Below are positions 27,568-36,355 of a stretch of DNA of 64,000 nt, piece after piece. A model generated the notes under the pieces. That model was given only the letters and a program-made list of their open reading frames with translations, did no database searches and was not told where the DNA came from. Made by a program: the position numbers and the translations under genes. The stretch comes from Acidovorax sp. Leaf160 (lineage in GTDB: Bacteria > Pseudomonadota > Gammaproteobacteria > Burkholderiales > Burkholderiaceae_C): the NCBI RefSeq assembly GCF_001424265.1, contig NZ_LMOV01000023.1:363416-427415 (forward strand), written 5' to 3'. Positions within the stretch are counted from its first letter, which is position 1. The number at the start of each line of letters is the position of its first letter.

Positions 27568-27939
27568 CTACGCAGGCAGGGAATCCAAAGCCGCCTTCGG
27601 CACCAAAAAACTAGCCACCTCCACGCTGCACGCCACCAAGTCGGCGGGGTCCAGGTCTTCCACCTCGCTCTTGATGAGCGTGGGCACGCTGATGCGCGGA
27701 ATCAGGGCCGCCATGGTGTCCGCTTTCATCTGGAGCACTTCCGCCAGCAGCAGGCCGCGCAGGTCGCCGGTGCGCGGCTTCATCAGGTGCAACGTGGTCA
27801 CATCGCCGCCCGCGCGCTTGATGGCTTCCTGCAACGGCACGGCGACAGCACGCCGGCCGTTGATGGTCAGAGGGGTGGCGGCGTCAGCGGTCTGGGCGGT
27901 GTCCGCAGCCGTGGGGGTGTTGACTTGCTTCGTCGTCAT
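27568..27939 (-). CDS. E: tail assembly protein E
   Basis: 123 residues (P2 gpE 91). Contains INGRRAVAVPLQEAIKRAGGDVTTLHLMKPRTGDLRGLLLAEVLQMKADTMAALIPRIS, the GpE/phage_TAC pattern. Near its 3' end TTTTTTG (27610 to 27604) is in the zero-frame phase AGT-TTT-TTG, ideal for -1 slippage into E'. Assembly chaperone of the tail tape measure. Confidence 0.92.
   Translation of the reverse strand: MTTKQVNTPTAADTAQTADAATPLTINGRRAVAVPLQEAIKRAGGDVTTLHLMKPRTGDLRGLLLAEVLQMKADTMAALIPRISVPTLIKSEVEDLDPADLVACSVEVASFLVPKAALDSLPA
27604..27610 (-). other. programmed -1 frameshift site in gene E
   Basis: T-TTT-TTG on the minus strand. After slipping one base back, the frame reads FGAEGGFGFPACVEDAMADV and continues through E' to the stop at 27431; unshifted, E stops at 27568. 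P2 uses a site of this kind in its FETUD operon (established). Here it is a sequence prediction. Confidence 0.85.
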
Positions 27940-28074
27940 GGTGTGGATTCGTGTGGATGGTTGTAAAAAGGCAGCGGGCGGGGTTCGTGGTGAGTTGCGC
28001 TTACCCGCACCCGCCCGCTGCGAACCAGGCCGCCCGGCACGGGCTTCGCCTGGGAGCTTGGCAATCGGTCGGGC

Positions 28075-28584
28075 TTAGATGCCCAGGGCGGCGCGCACGC
28101 CGGCCAGGTTGTCCACGCCGCCCACGTTTTCGACCATGTTCACCAGATCGATTTCGAGCTGCGTCTGGCCGTCCACCACTTCCTTGTAGTAGCTCAGGCT
28201 GTACTTGTAGGTGCGCTCGATCATGTCGCCGGCCTTGGCGCTGCCCGGGTCGCGCTCGGTCAGGCGGCCACGCATCACGACTTCCACGGGCGTGACCCGG
28301 CCGTCGTCGTCGGTCTGCACTGCGCCTGCGAAGCGCAGCAGAACGGCGTCGTGCGCAGCGGCGCCCCACTTGGTGGCCAGGCCCACCAGCCAGCCGGCGC
28401 CCTTCAACTCGGCCTCCATCTTTTCCTGGCCCATGTCCAGCTCGATGGCGCCGTTCATGCCGCCCCCCCGGTATTCCTCCATCTTGCGGGACAGGGTGGG
28501 CAGGGTGACTTCGGGCATTTCGCCCATGTAGTTGGTGCCGTCCACGAAGGTGGCAAAGGCTTTCAGTTTGCGGGGCAGTGCCAT
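28075..28584 (-). CDS. FII: major tail tube protein FII
   Basis: 169 residues, matching P2 gpFII (172). MALPRKLKAFATFVDGTNYMGEMPEVTLPTLSRKMEEYRGGGMNG is the family signature. It polymerises into the inner tail tube. Expressed directly after the sheath gene (45-base gap) in the F operon. Confidence 0.95.
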   Translation of the reverse strand: MALPRKLKAFATFVDGTNYMGEMPEVTLPTLSRKMEEYRGGGMNGAIELDMGQEKMEAELKGAGWLVGLATKWGAAAHDAVLLRFAGAVQTDDDGRVTPVEVVMRGRLTERDPGSAKAGDMIERTYKYSLSYYKEVVDGQTQLEIDLVNMVENVGGVDNLAGVRAALGI

Positions 28585-28629
28585 GTCGGTTCCTCAGTTT
28601 GCGGGGGTGTGCGTTGGTGCGTTCGGCGG

Positions 28630-29826
28630 TTATTCGCCGGCCGCCACGCGCACCGACCAGTCGGCGTAATACGCATCGGTGATGCGCTGGCGGAACCCCA
28701 GGTCTTCGAGCGGGGGCAGCGGCGTGTAGTCGTAGTCGATGGTGAGCTTTCCGCTTTTCAGCAGCTCGGTGGTGTTCACTTCGTAGTTCACCCAGGCGCG
28801 CCCGTCAAGGATGTAGCCGCCGGCCTTCAAGCTGCGCAGCCGGGCGTTGATGCCTTCGAGGATGTCTTTCACCAGCGATGGCGTGAGCGGCTTGTCGATG
28901 AACTCAAAATGGCCCTCCGCCATCGTGTCGGCCAGCACGTGGGCCGTGCGGGTCGCCGGCTCGAAAGAGAAAGCCTCATCTGCGCTGCAGGTGCGGTTGC
29001 CCCAGAAGCGGAAGCCCTGCTTGCGGATCAGGGTGGTGACCTTGCCGTCGTTCAGCAGCGTGGCATCGCTGGCCGGGTTCTGCAGATCGAAAAACACGTC
29101 TTTGCTGATGCCGGTGGGGCCGTTTACCGCCACGTTCGACAGGCTCTTGTGCCAGCCCTGCGCCTGGTCGATGGCAGCGCGCAGGCCGAGCGCGTGCGCT
29201 ACTGCAGGCACCTCCACCACCTTGTTCTGCGACGTGCTCCACTGCGTGAAGTTGGGCCAGATCACCATGGTTTCGCGCTTGCCGAAACCCTCGGCATAGG
29301 CGAGCGCTTCGCTGACGTCTTCGGCACCGTGGGCATGAACGTAGGCCATGGCGCGCAGCTTTTCGGCCACGGCGGTCAGGGCTTCGGCAACGGGCTTGGT
29401 ATCCAGGCCCGGGGCACCCAGGATGCGCGGCTTCACGCCCAGCTGCTGCTCGGCAGCCAGCAGGGCCTGGATGCCAGTGCGCACGCCGCCGATGTAGTCG
29501 CCCACCACCTTACTGGTTTGGTCTGCTTCCTTGGCGGCAGCATCCGCGCCCACGCCATCCGCCACGCGAACCACCACCACCACGGGCCGCGCCTGGTCGG
29601 CGATGGCCGCCAGCGCCGTGGCCAGCGTGCCCTTGGTGCCCGCCTTGGCCTGGGCCTTGGCGATGGAAGTGAACAGCACCGGCTTGTCGATGGGGAAGGC
29701 GGCAGCGTCGGCATCGCTGGCGGTGGCCACCAGGCCGATGATGGCGGTGGAAACGAGGCGCAGGGAGGTGGTTCCCTCGGTCACTTCGGTGACGCGAACG
29801 CCGTGGTGGAAATCTGCTGTGGCCAT
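28630..29826 (-). CDS. FI: tail sheath protein FI
   Basis: 398 residues, equal to the P2 gpFI class (396). Starts [36 protein letters not shown] at ATG 29826; the frame upstream of this is low-complexity non-coding. Contains [15 protein letters not shown]-like and WGNRTCS motifs of contractile sheaths (here [21 protein letters not shown]). Forms the contractile sheath. First gene of a late operon with a candidate Ogr box 91 bases upstream. Confidence 0.95.
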   Translation of the reverse strand: MATADFHHGVRVTEVTEGTTSLRLVSTAIIGLVATASDADAAAFPIDKPVLFTSIAKAQAKAGTKGTLATALAAIADQARPVVVVVRVADGVGADAAAKEADQTSKVVGDYIGGVRTGIQALLAAEQQLGVKPRILGAPGLDTKPVAEALTAVAEKLRAMAYVHAHGAEDVSEALAYAEGFGKRETMVIWPNFTQWSTSQNKVVEVPAVAHALGLRAAIDQAQGWHKSLSNVAVNGPTGISKDVFFDLQNPASDATLLNDGKVTTLIRKQGFRFWGNRTCSADEAFSFEPATRTAHVLADTMAEGHFEFIDKPLTPSLVKDILEGINARLRSLKAGGYILDGRAWVNYEVNTTELLKSGKLTIDYDYTPLPPLEDLGFRQRITDAYYADWSVRVAAGE

Positions 29827-29916
29827 GGAGTGGTTGCCCTTTCGGTGCGTGTGCTGTGCGGTGAAGCGTGAAGGCCTTGATGGTGCTTTCGCCCGCGCGC
29901 GAAAGCCAGCGCGGGG

Positions 29917-29938
29917 CACTGTGGCTGGCGCGCAGACA
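29917..29938. promoter_or_regulatory. candidate Ogr box before FI
   Basis: CACTGTGGCTG core with TGT and ACA 13 bases apart, 91-112 bases upstream of the FI start. The same core occurs before V and between O and P. Between this box and the gene lies TTTCGCGCGCGGGCGAAA (read on the minus strand). Confidence 0.7.
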
Positions 29939-29989
29939 AGAAAAAGCCCGCCGGGCTTGTGGCCGGGCGGGCGTGGTGGGTGATGGTGG

Positions 29990-30721
29990 TCAGGCGGTGG
30001 CGGCCTGCTCGGGTTTGCCTTTCCAGGCCAGCAGCGATGCCGTGATGCACACCACCGGCAGGCGCGGCCGGTGCAGCGACAGAAAGTTGAGCTTGTTGCC
30101 GTAGTTGGTGCGCAGCGCCAGCGGGCCCAGCTTGCGGACGGAATAGAACTGGTAGATGCCGGCATGCACGCGCAGGTGCCAGCCCTCCCGCTCGCGGCTG
30201 GTGGCGGGGTCGCCCCATTCGGTCACCGGCTGGCTGTAGTCGGCCGGCTCGCCCAGCGACAGCGCCAGCGCGCTGGCCCGGTTGCGCAGGCCGAGCCACA
30301 CGAAACGCGCCCAGAAGCTTCGCGGGTGGTGGCCCTTGGCCCAATAGCAGAGCGCGCGCACCTCGGCGGTGTCTTCCAGCGGTACCGGCAGCGGGCGGCC
30401 CAGGCTCGAATCAGGGTCTGCGACCCACACCGGGAAGTTGTCGCCGTTCAGGCCCACATCGTTATCCCACCACCGCGCCCAGCGCGGCAGCTGCTCGGAC
30501 TCCCACCGCGTGCCCAGCAGCGCGAAGGGCACCACCAGCGGCGCCAGCACATCGGCCGGCAGCATCGCCAGGCCGCGCACCGATGCACGGGCGAAATGGC
30601 GGGCAGCTGCACGGCGGTGCTCGACGGGCACGCCTGGCAGCATGAGCACCCACAGCGAGGGGATGGCGCACCACACGAACACGATGGCGGCCAGGACGGC
30701 CAGGAAGGAAAGCCAGGTCAT
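29990..30721 (-). CDS. membrane-anchored hypothetical protein, 243 aa
   Basis: Two N-terminal hydrophobic segments ([25 protein letters not shown] and [20 protein letters not shown]) precede a soluble part rich in Trp ([51 protein letters not shown]). It resembles phage proteins of unknown function found beside tail-fibre genes. It overlaps the next tail gene by 4 bases. It could modify or mask the cell surface after lysogeny, but nothing in the sequence proves this. Confidence 0.7.
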   Translation of the reverse strand: MTWLSFLAVLAAIVFVWCAIPSLWVLMLPGVPVEHRRAAARHFARASVRGLAMLPADVLAPLVVPFALLGTRWESEQLPRWARWWDNDVGLNGDNFPVWVADPDSSLGRPLPVPLEDTAEVRALCYWAKGHHPRSFWARFVWLGLRNRASALALSLGEPADYSQPVTEWGDPATSREREGWHLRVHAGIYQFYSVRKLGPLALRTNYGNKLNFLSLHRPRLPVVCITASLLAWKGKPEQAATA

Positions 30722-31128
30722 GGAAGTTCTTTCGGTTGGATGGGGGAATCGAGGATCTCCAGCGCGCGGCCGGCGGCAATGAGCCCGACCGCCTCCAGCG
30801 CCTGCACGCCTTCGCGCGTCTCTTCGTCGGCCAGGTCGATGTGCTGGGCGGCGTTGGTCTTGGAGAGGTACCGGCGCACGGTGGCCGCTTCGCGGGTGGC
30901 GCCGATGGATGCCAGGTCGATGTCCACCGCTTCGTCGTCGGTGAAGCGCGACAGGAACGCTTTGCGGCTGACCTGGCGGAGTTCCACCACCACCGGGGGC
31001 ACGAAGTCGCCGCCAGCCCGCTGGAGCCAGCCAGGGGCCGCGTTCCCGCAGGGCACCCAGCCCTCGGGCACCTCGCCAGCTTCCACCACGTTGTCGACCA
31101 CGCCGTTAATCACTCGCGCACACCGCAT
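30718..31128 (-). CDS. tail-tip accessory protein, 136 aa
   Basis: Starts MRCARVINGVVDNVVEAGEVPEGWVPCGNAAPGWLQ, a short beta start typical of proteins encoded after phage tail fibres, then a helical half (VSRKAFLSRFTDDEAVDIDLASIG...). Begins 2 bases after the stop of the glycine-rich gene. Probably a fibre assembly chaperone or fibre-associated subunit; inference from order. Confidence 0.7.
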   Translation of the reverse strand: MRCARVINGVVDNVVEAGEVPEGWVPCGNAAPGWLQRAGGDFVPPVVVELRQVSRKAFLSRFTDDEAVDIDLASIGATREAATVRRYLSKTNAAQHIDLADEETREGVQALEAVGLIAAGRALEILDSPIQPKELP

Positions 31129-31129
31129 A

Positions 31130-31876
31130 TCAGTACTCCTCAATTTCGATGCAGCCGCCGGTACCCCAGCCACCGCTGACCCCGGCGCTGTTGCCGGCGC
31201 CGCCACCGCCGCCCGCCCCGCCGCCTCCGCCGCCGTAGCCGGTCGCACTGTTGCCCGGCGTGCCCGGGGCGCCGTCCGTGCCGCCCGGCCCGCCGTTGCC
31301 GCCGGCACCCATGACGGAATCGCCACCGCCTCCACCACCGCCACCGGAGCCTTGGTTGGATGGCCCATTCCATCCCGCTGCGCCAGCACCACCCCATCCG
31401 GCCACAGATGAGTTGGTGCAGCCCACTGCGATGCCGGGTCCGCCGTTAGTCCCCGCGACGCCGCCATTGGCGGCAAGAAAACCTTTTGTCCCGCCCAGCC
31501 CTCCTGCGCCGCCTGCGGTGTATCCGTCCATCAGCATGGCGATGTTGTTATTGGCCGGGCCAGGCAGTCCACCGGGGGCGCGCAGGGAGCCGAATACCGT
31601 ATGGCCGCCCGGGTAGCCGGCTGCGCCCACTGCGTAATACGTGGTGGTCTGAAGGACAAGACGCCGCTCCAGATAGCCACCTGCGCCGCCGCCCGCGCCA
31701 CCTGCAGCCGCGTCGTTGTAGGTGGGGCCGGAGTTCTCGCCGTTGGCGCCACCCCCTTGCAGGCGCACGATGGCGAAAGTGCTTTCCGGCAGCTTGGTGA
31801 AATTCCCGGCTCCGGAGGTGAGTCGAGTTACGCGCAAAGGCTTTCGCCCTGCCAAAAATTCACTGAGATATGACAT
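31130..31876 (-). CDS. glycine-rich tail-tip adhesin candidate
   Basis: 248 residues. After an N-terminal non-repetitive part (MSYLSEFLAGRKPLRVTRLT, residues 1-55) glycine-rich runs alternate with short variable loops (GAGGYLERR, NNNIAMLMDGYTAG, CTNSSVAGW) up to about residue 240. This pattern matches receptor-binding proteins with a polyglycine-II core, as in gp38-type phage adhesins. It should sit at the fibre tip and set host range. It lies between two tail-tip genes spaced 1-3 bases apart. Confidence 0.75.
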   Translation of the reverse strand: MSYLSEFLAGRKPLRVTRLTSGAGNFTKLPESTFAIVRLQGGGANGENSGPTYNDAAAGGAGGGAGGYLERRLVLQTTTYYAVGAAGYPGGHTVFGSLRAPGGLPGPANNNIAMLMDGYTAGGAGGLGGTKGFLAANGGVAGTNGGPGIAVGCTNSSVAGWGGAGAAGWNGPSNQGSGGGGGGGGDSVMGAGGNGGPGGTDGAPGTPGNSATGYGGGGGGAGGGGGAGNSAGVSGGWGTGGCIEIEEY

Positions 31877-31879
31877 TGC

Positions 31880-32593
31880 TCATCCGATCGAGAGGGTCCA
31901 TTTGTCGGTCCACACGTAGGTCAGCGTCACGCGCCACACATCGAGGTTGAACCGCACGTCTTCGGCGCGGTTGTTGATGTGGTGCGAAGCCTCGCCCCGC
32001 TTGACCGCGAAGGTGCGCAGGCCCCAGGTGTTCCATGAGTCCAGCAGCACGATCTGGTCGCCGATTTGTGGCGCAGCGGGCAGCGTCCACCCCTCGGTCC
32101 ACGCGGGGGCATAGACGGAATACTCCGTACCAGGCTGCAGCACCCCGGTGGGGGCGTTGCTGGTGTTGATGTGCGCCTGCCTCAGCCGGCGTTCAGCCAC
32201 CGACCCCGCGCGGGCCTGTGCGGCCGTGCTCGCTGCAGCCACTGCTTGCAGATCGATGCGCTTGGCCTCCAGCGCCTTGCCCATGTCGGTTATTTGCTTT
32301 CCGAGCTGCTGCGTCTGCGTAGCCAGCTGCGCGGCCAGCTCTGCCACTTCGTTCGCGGCGGCCTGCTCGCTGGCTTCCATGGCGTCGGCTGTCGCCAGCG
32401 CGAATGCCTGCAGCGCGCTCTTATCGGCCTTGTTGTCGGCCAGCAGCTTGTGCGCTGCGTCGATCAGGCCGAGGGCGGCGCGCAGCCGCGGCACGTCGTC
32501 GCGGGTGTCGTTCAGCAGGTGAGGCAGGGGTAGATCGAGCGCTGGGGTGCGCTCATCCACCGGGTTGCCTTGTTGGCGGTAGGTATCGACCAT
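31880..32593 (-). CDS. tail protein with coiled-coil, 237 aa
   Basis: N-terminal LDLPLPHLLNDTRDDVPRLRAALGLID, then a long alanine-rich coiled coil (about 50-135), then a beta-rich Trp end (AWTEGWTLPAAPQIGDQIVLLDSWNTWGL...VWRVTLTYVWTDKWTLSIG). The order shaft–coil–beta domain fits a trimeric fibre piece linking the large fibre protein to the adhesin. No named family. Confidence 0.75.
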   Translation of the reverse strand: MVDTYRQQGNPVDERTPALDLPLPHLLNDTRDDVPRLRAALGLIDAAHKLLADNKADKSALQAFALATADAMEASEQAAANEVAELAAQLATQTQQLGKQITDMGKALEAKRIDLQAVAAASTAAQARAGSVAERRLRQAHINTSNAPTGVLQPGTEYSVYAPAWTEGWTLPAAPQIGDQIVLLDSWNTWGLRTFAVKRGEASHHINNRAEDVRFNLDVWRVTLTYVWTDKWTLSIG

Positions 32594-32602
32594 GCCGCCC
32601 CC

Positions 32603-35600
32603 TTACAGCACCACGCCGTGCAGGTTGCGCACCTGCGGCCGGGCCGTCGTTCCGCCGGTCAGCGTCAGGCGGACGCGCGCGCCCGCGCCAGCGTTGAAGT
32701 GCTCCAGCTGGTGGGTTATCTGGCGCACGCCGGCCGTGCTGGTGCTAGCCGACAGGTAGGGCACCTGCACCCACGGCGCGCCGGCCTGTGTGCCTTGCAC
32801 TTCCACCTTGACGGCAGAGCCGCCGGGCAGGTCGCCCTCATAGACCACCTTCACACGGCAATTAGCGTCGGCCGCCACGGTGCGGCTGATGTAGGTGCCG
32901 GTGTTCTGGATGGTGCCGGCAATCAGCTGGATGCCGTTCTGCAGCACAGCGGCCAGCGTGCCGCCGCCGCTGATGCGGGCGCGCAGTTTCACTTTGCCCG
33001 TGAAGGGTGCGGCGAGCCATACCACTTGGCCATCCGTGAGGCGGACCACCTCGCTCTTCATGCTGTCGGGAAATTGCACCTCGAACAGCAGATTCGCCGC
33101 CGCCGATGGTCGCTCGGCGAAGCCCAGCACCATCAGGTCGGTGGCGTCTTTCAGCTCCACCTCGCCCAGCTCGATGACGCGCTCGGCCTCGGTGTACTGC
33201 GCGCCCAGCAGGCGGAAGTACAGGTCGCGGTCTTGGTGGGGCGTCCACGTCGAGGCGTTGGAGGACGAGAGCAGCACGCCCACCTGGTAGGGCTGGCTGG
33301 TGACATAGCCGCTGGTCGGGTCTTGCTTGCCGAGTTCGGCGATGGCCAGCGCCGTGGTGGCGTCGTCGCACAGCACCACGATGGCGTATTCGCGCCGGGC
33401 CTGCAGCAGGGTGGGCGCCCAGGTAATGCGGGTGTCTGCGCCCAGCTGGATGGCATCGGCCGCCACGCGCTGCTCGATCACCACCACCTGCGAGGGCACG
33501 CCGTTTTCCGTCTCGCGCACCTGCACCACCACCGGGCCGCCCTTGGCGGTGAACCTCAGATCGATGCCGGCGCATTGCGTCAGCTCATCGACCATGAAGG
33601 TTTGCGCCAGCGGGTCGAAATAGCCGCTGTAGAGCCATCGGCTGCAAACGCTGTTCACCTGGGTGGGGGTCGAGCCCGCGCCGCTGGGGCCGAACACCGC
33701 GCCACCCGTGTCGATGGGTGCGGGGTACGACAGGGACCAGGTTTCGGTGGTGACCTTCTGCTGCGTGCGAAGCACCGATGTGCCCTGGCCGTAGAAGGTC
33801 TGCGAGCCCTTCGACTTGAGCGGGCCGGCGAACTCCACCACCCGCGCGCCGGCCGGCACGTTGGCGGGCACCACGAACGTGCCCGCCACCTCGCCGGCCG
33901 CGTTGGCCACCAGCGTCCGGCCGGCGACCGGCTGCGGCGCGACGGCCAAACCGTCGAACAGCACCGCGCCCACCGATTCGCCCGGGCCCCAGCCCTTGAG
34001 GTCGAATCGCACGGTAATGGGGCGCAGCGTCTCCAGCGTGCTGGAGACTTCGGACAGCACCTTGTTGGTGGTGCTGCTGCCGGCGTAGTTCGACTGAGGG
34101 CCGGAACCCGTGTAGAGGCGCTCGGTGATGGGGGATGCCCACTGCGTCACCACGTCCGTCCAGCGGTCCACGTTCGGGGTAAGTGTGACGGCGGCCGGCA
34201 CCGGGTCGAAGGCGAGGTATGGATTCACCAGCATGCTGCCCGTGCGCATGGTCTGCGCCAGCACCACCCGGTAACCGTGGGTGGGGGCGATGCGCTCGGG
34301 CAAGCCGGCGCCGAGCTGGTACACGGTGGGCTTGATGGGCAGCTGCAGTGCGCCCCGCACGATGGCGGCGGTTTGCTCCAGGCCGGCGTCGCGCTGGGTG
34401 TCGTTCAGGAACGGATCGGCAAAGATGCCCTTCTTGATGCCGGAATCCAGGCCCTGGGCGTTGAGCGCCAGGCGCAGTTCGGCCTGGTCGAGGATGACGG
34501 AATCGAGCCGCGCGCGTTCGCCGACGATCTCCGCCATGGGGACCATCTTGACCGCGTCCATGATGACCCGGCGGTCAGCGTCCCAGGTCTGAAACACGCT
34601 GGCCAGCGCCAGCATGTCGTCGGGCACCACCGGGGCGGTGGGCTTCCACGGGCTGGAGATTCCGCGCAGCCACTCGAATGTGCCGTCCCGGGTCAGGCAC
34701 AGCCGGTCGATGCGGCGCTGCATCTGGCTGTAGGTGACCATGACCAGCGAGTCGGGCAGCGCTCCAGCCACGGTGAAGCCGCGCGCATCCACCGCCGTGG
34801 GCTCGGCGTTGGCGATGTACTTGTACGTCACGCTGTAGTTGCTGCCCGGCGCCGGCTCTGCACCCGCCGGGCTCCAGTCCACCTGCCCGGCGACCAGTTT
34901 GCAGTCCGTGCCGTCTGCCTTGTACACGGTGGCGCCTTGCTTCACCTGCTCGATCTGGATCACGGTGGCATCGGGCAGCGGATCGGCCGCACCGGAAAAG
35001 CCGCCATGCACCACGTTCACGGTTTTGCGCGCGGTGATGCGCACCTGCGGAACGCCCTTCATGGGGGGGCGGCCGATGTTGATGCGCTGCGCCTCCACGG
35101 TGGCCGACTGGTGCGGCTCGCTGTCGATCAGCAGCAGGTCGGGTGCGGTCGCCGACACCAGCCGGCGGCCGGCCTGCAGACGCACAGCCGCGCCGCCCAC
35201 CCGGGCGCGCCCCTCGGCCACGGAAAACACCTGCGCGCCGTCTGCGTTGTCGGCGCCCATGACCACGTCCAAGCCTTCCACGATGTAGCTGCCGCCCGTG
35301 CTGTCTTCGTCGTACAGCTGGATGGCACGGGTCACGCTGTCGAGGTTCGGCGGCGCTTCCTTGGCCCGCAGGTAGCCGGCGTCCACGGTATAGACCGGGA
35401 AGAACGCGCCAGCCTGGCCGTCACTGTCATGGCCCCAGGCCGGCTGCACCTTGGTGCGCAGCGCGCCGGGCTGCTGGAAAGCGGGGGAGCCGGTGGCCGG
35501 ATTCAGCAGGTCGGGGTCTTCGAGTTCGGACACGCTGGTGGTGAGCAGGTAGATGCCCACCGTGACCACGCCCACCACCGGCACCTTGAAGCTGGCCGGC

Positions 35601-35854
35601 GGCACCCCGCGGACGGCGCCCTGCAGGTAGATGGCGCCGGCCTGCGCCTGCACGTCGCCCGTCATGGGGTCCACGATGATCTGGGCGTCTCGCGCCACGT
35701 CGCCGTCGCGCATCAGCACATCGAAGAAGCTGCGCATGCGGTGCGTCAGCATGTCCTGCTGCTCGATCAGCTCGGCGCTCTGCAGCACCTTGTCCTGCCG
35801 GTAGTCGATGCGCTCGTAGTTTTTGGTGGGGTCGAAACGGTGGTGTGTCGTCAT
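32603..35854 (-). CDS. large DUF4815-like tail fibre/baseplate protein, 1083 aa
   Basis: Starts MTTHHRFDPTKNYERIDYRQDKVLQSAELIEQQDML, the DUF4815 N-terminal pattern, followed by MTGDVQAQAGAIYLQGAVRGV. Mostly beta-rich to the end. It takes the place of the P2 tail-fibre gene H and is probably the main fibre shaft or a baseplate-wedge extension. It is over 1.5 times longer than P2 gpH (669). The start at ATG 35854 is preferred because the upstream frame is out-of-frame sequence of the next gene. Confidence 0.8.
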   Translation of the reverse strand: MTTHHRFDPTKNYERIDYRQDKVLQSAELIEQQDMLTHRMRSFFDVLMRDGDVARDAQIIVDPMTGDVQAQAGAIYLQGAVRGVPPASFKVPVVGVVTVGIYLLTTSVSELEDPDLLNPATGSPAFQQPGALRTKVQPAWGHDSDGQAGAFFPVYTVDAGYLRAKEAPPNLDSVTRAIQLYDEDSTGGSYIVEGLDVVMGADNADGAQVFSVAEGRARVGGAAVRLQAGRRLVSATAPDLLLIDSEPHQSATVEAQRINIGRPPMKGVPQVRITARKTVNVVHGGFSGAADPLPDATVIQIEQVKQGATVYKADGTDCKLVAGQVDWSPAGAEPAPGSNYSVTYKYIANAEPTAVDARGFTVAGALPDSLVMVTYSQMQRRIDRLCLTRDGTFEWLRGISSPWKPTAPVVPDDMLALASVFQTWDADRRVIMDAVKMVPMAEIVGERARLDSVILDQAELRLALNAQGLDSGIKKGIFADPFLNDTQRDAGLEQTAAIVRGALQLPIKPTVYQLGAGLPERIAPTHGYRVVLAQTMRTGSMLVNPYLAFDPVPAAVTLTPNVDRWTDVVTQWASPITERLYTGSGPQSNYAGSSTTNKVLSEVSSTLETLRPITVRFDLKGWGPGESVGAVLFDGLAVAPQPVAGRTLVANAAGEVAGTFVVPANVPAGARVVEFAGPLKSKGSQTFYGQGTSVLRTQQKVTTETWSLSYPAPIDTGGAVFGPSGAGSTPTQVNSVCSRWLYSGYFDPLAQTFMVDELTQCAGIDLRFTAKGGPVVVQVRETENGVPSQVVVIEQRVAADAIQLGADTRITWAPTLLQARREYAIVVLCDDATTALAIAELGKQDPTSGYVTSQPYQVGVLLSSSNASTWTPHQDRDLYFRLLGAQYTEAERVIELGEVELKDATDLMVLGFAERPSAAANLLFEVQFPDSMKSEVVRLTDGQVVWLAAPFTGKVKLRARISGGGTLAAVLQNGIQLIAGTIQNTGTYISRTVAADANCRVKVVYEGDLPGGSAVKVEVQGTQAGAPWVQVPYLSASTSTAGVRQITHQLEHFNAGAGARVRLTLTGGTTARPQVRNLHGVVL

Positions 35855-35865
35855 GGGTGGGCGCC

Positions 35866-36351
35866 TTAGAAGGGAAGCACGTATTCCTGCACCTGGCGCA
35901 CGCCAGGGTTGCGTGTGAATACGGGGATGCGCTCCATGGAATACAGGTCGCCGGGGTTGGCGACCTGGGCGGCGGTGAAGTAGCGCTGGCCGGCAGGGAG
36001 GCCGGCGACCACCGTGCCGCCCACGAAGATGCCTAGCTCGCGGACCTTCTCGCCGGCGGCGTCGGCAAAGTCGAACGTCCACTGCACGTGCAGCCATTTC
36101 GTGGGCTGGGGCGCGGGCGCGTAGCGGCTGCCATCGGGCAGCTCGATGGCGCCATCGGCATCCGGCTGCACGTACTGCACCGCCGTCACTACCCGGCGGC
36201 CGATCTCATCGACCAGCGCGGACGCGGTGGAGGGCTCGGGCTGCGGCGCGGCGTCCCACGCCGGCAGGCCACGGCCCCAGGCCAGATAGATGGACTGCGC
36301 AGCGATGGCGCGGGCCAGCGCGGTGCGGCCCTTGTCTTGCAAAACTGCCAT
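35866..36351 (-). CDS. phage tail protein, 161 aa
   Basis: MAVLQDKGRTALARAIAAQSIYLAWGRGLPAWD, then a beta-rich body with LHVQWTFDFADAAGEKVRELGIFVGGTVV and GQRYFTAAQVANPGDLYSMERIPVFTRN. It looks like a fibre-attachment or baseplate subunit of the kind found after gene I in Burkholderiales P2-like phages. Spaced 4 bases after gene I and 11 bases before the large fibre gene. Confidence 0.75.
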   Translation of the reverse strand: MAVLQDKGRTALARAIAAQSIYLAWGRGLPAWDAAPQPEPSTASALVDEIGRRVVTAVQYVQPDADGAIELPDGSRYAPAPQPTKWLHVQWTFDFADAAGEKVRELGIFVGGTVVAGLPAGQRYFTAAQVANPGDLYSMERIPVFTRNPGVRQVQEYVLPF

Positions 36352-36355
36352 GGTT

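Noticed and set aside
32570-35869. Plus-strand frame of 1099 codons opposite the large tail protein
   Set aside because: Same antisense composition; the minus strand carries the recognisable phage protein in a continuous tail operon.
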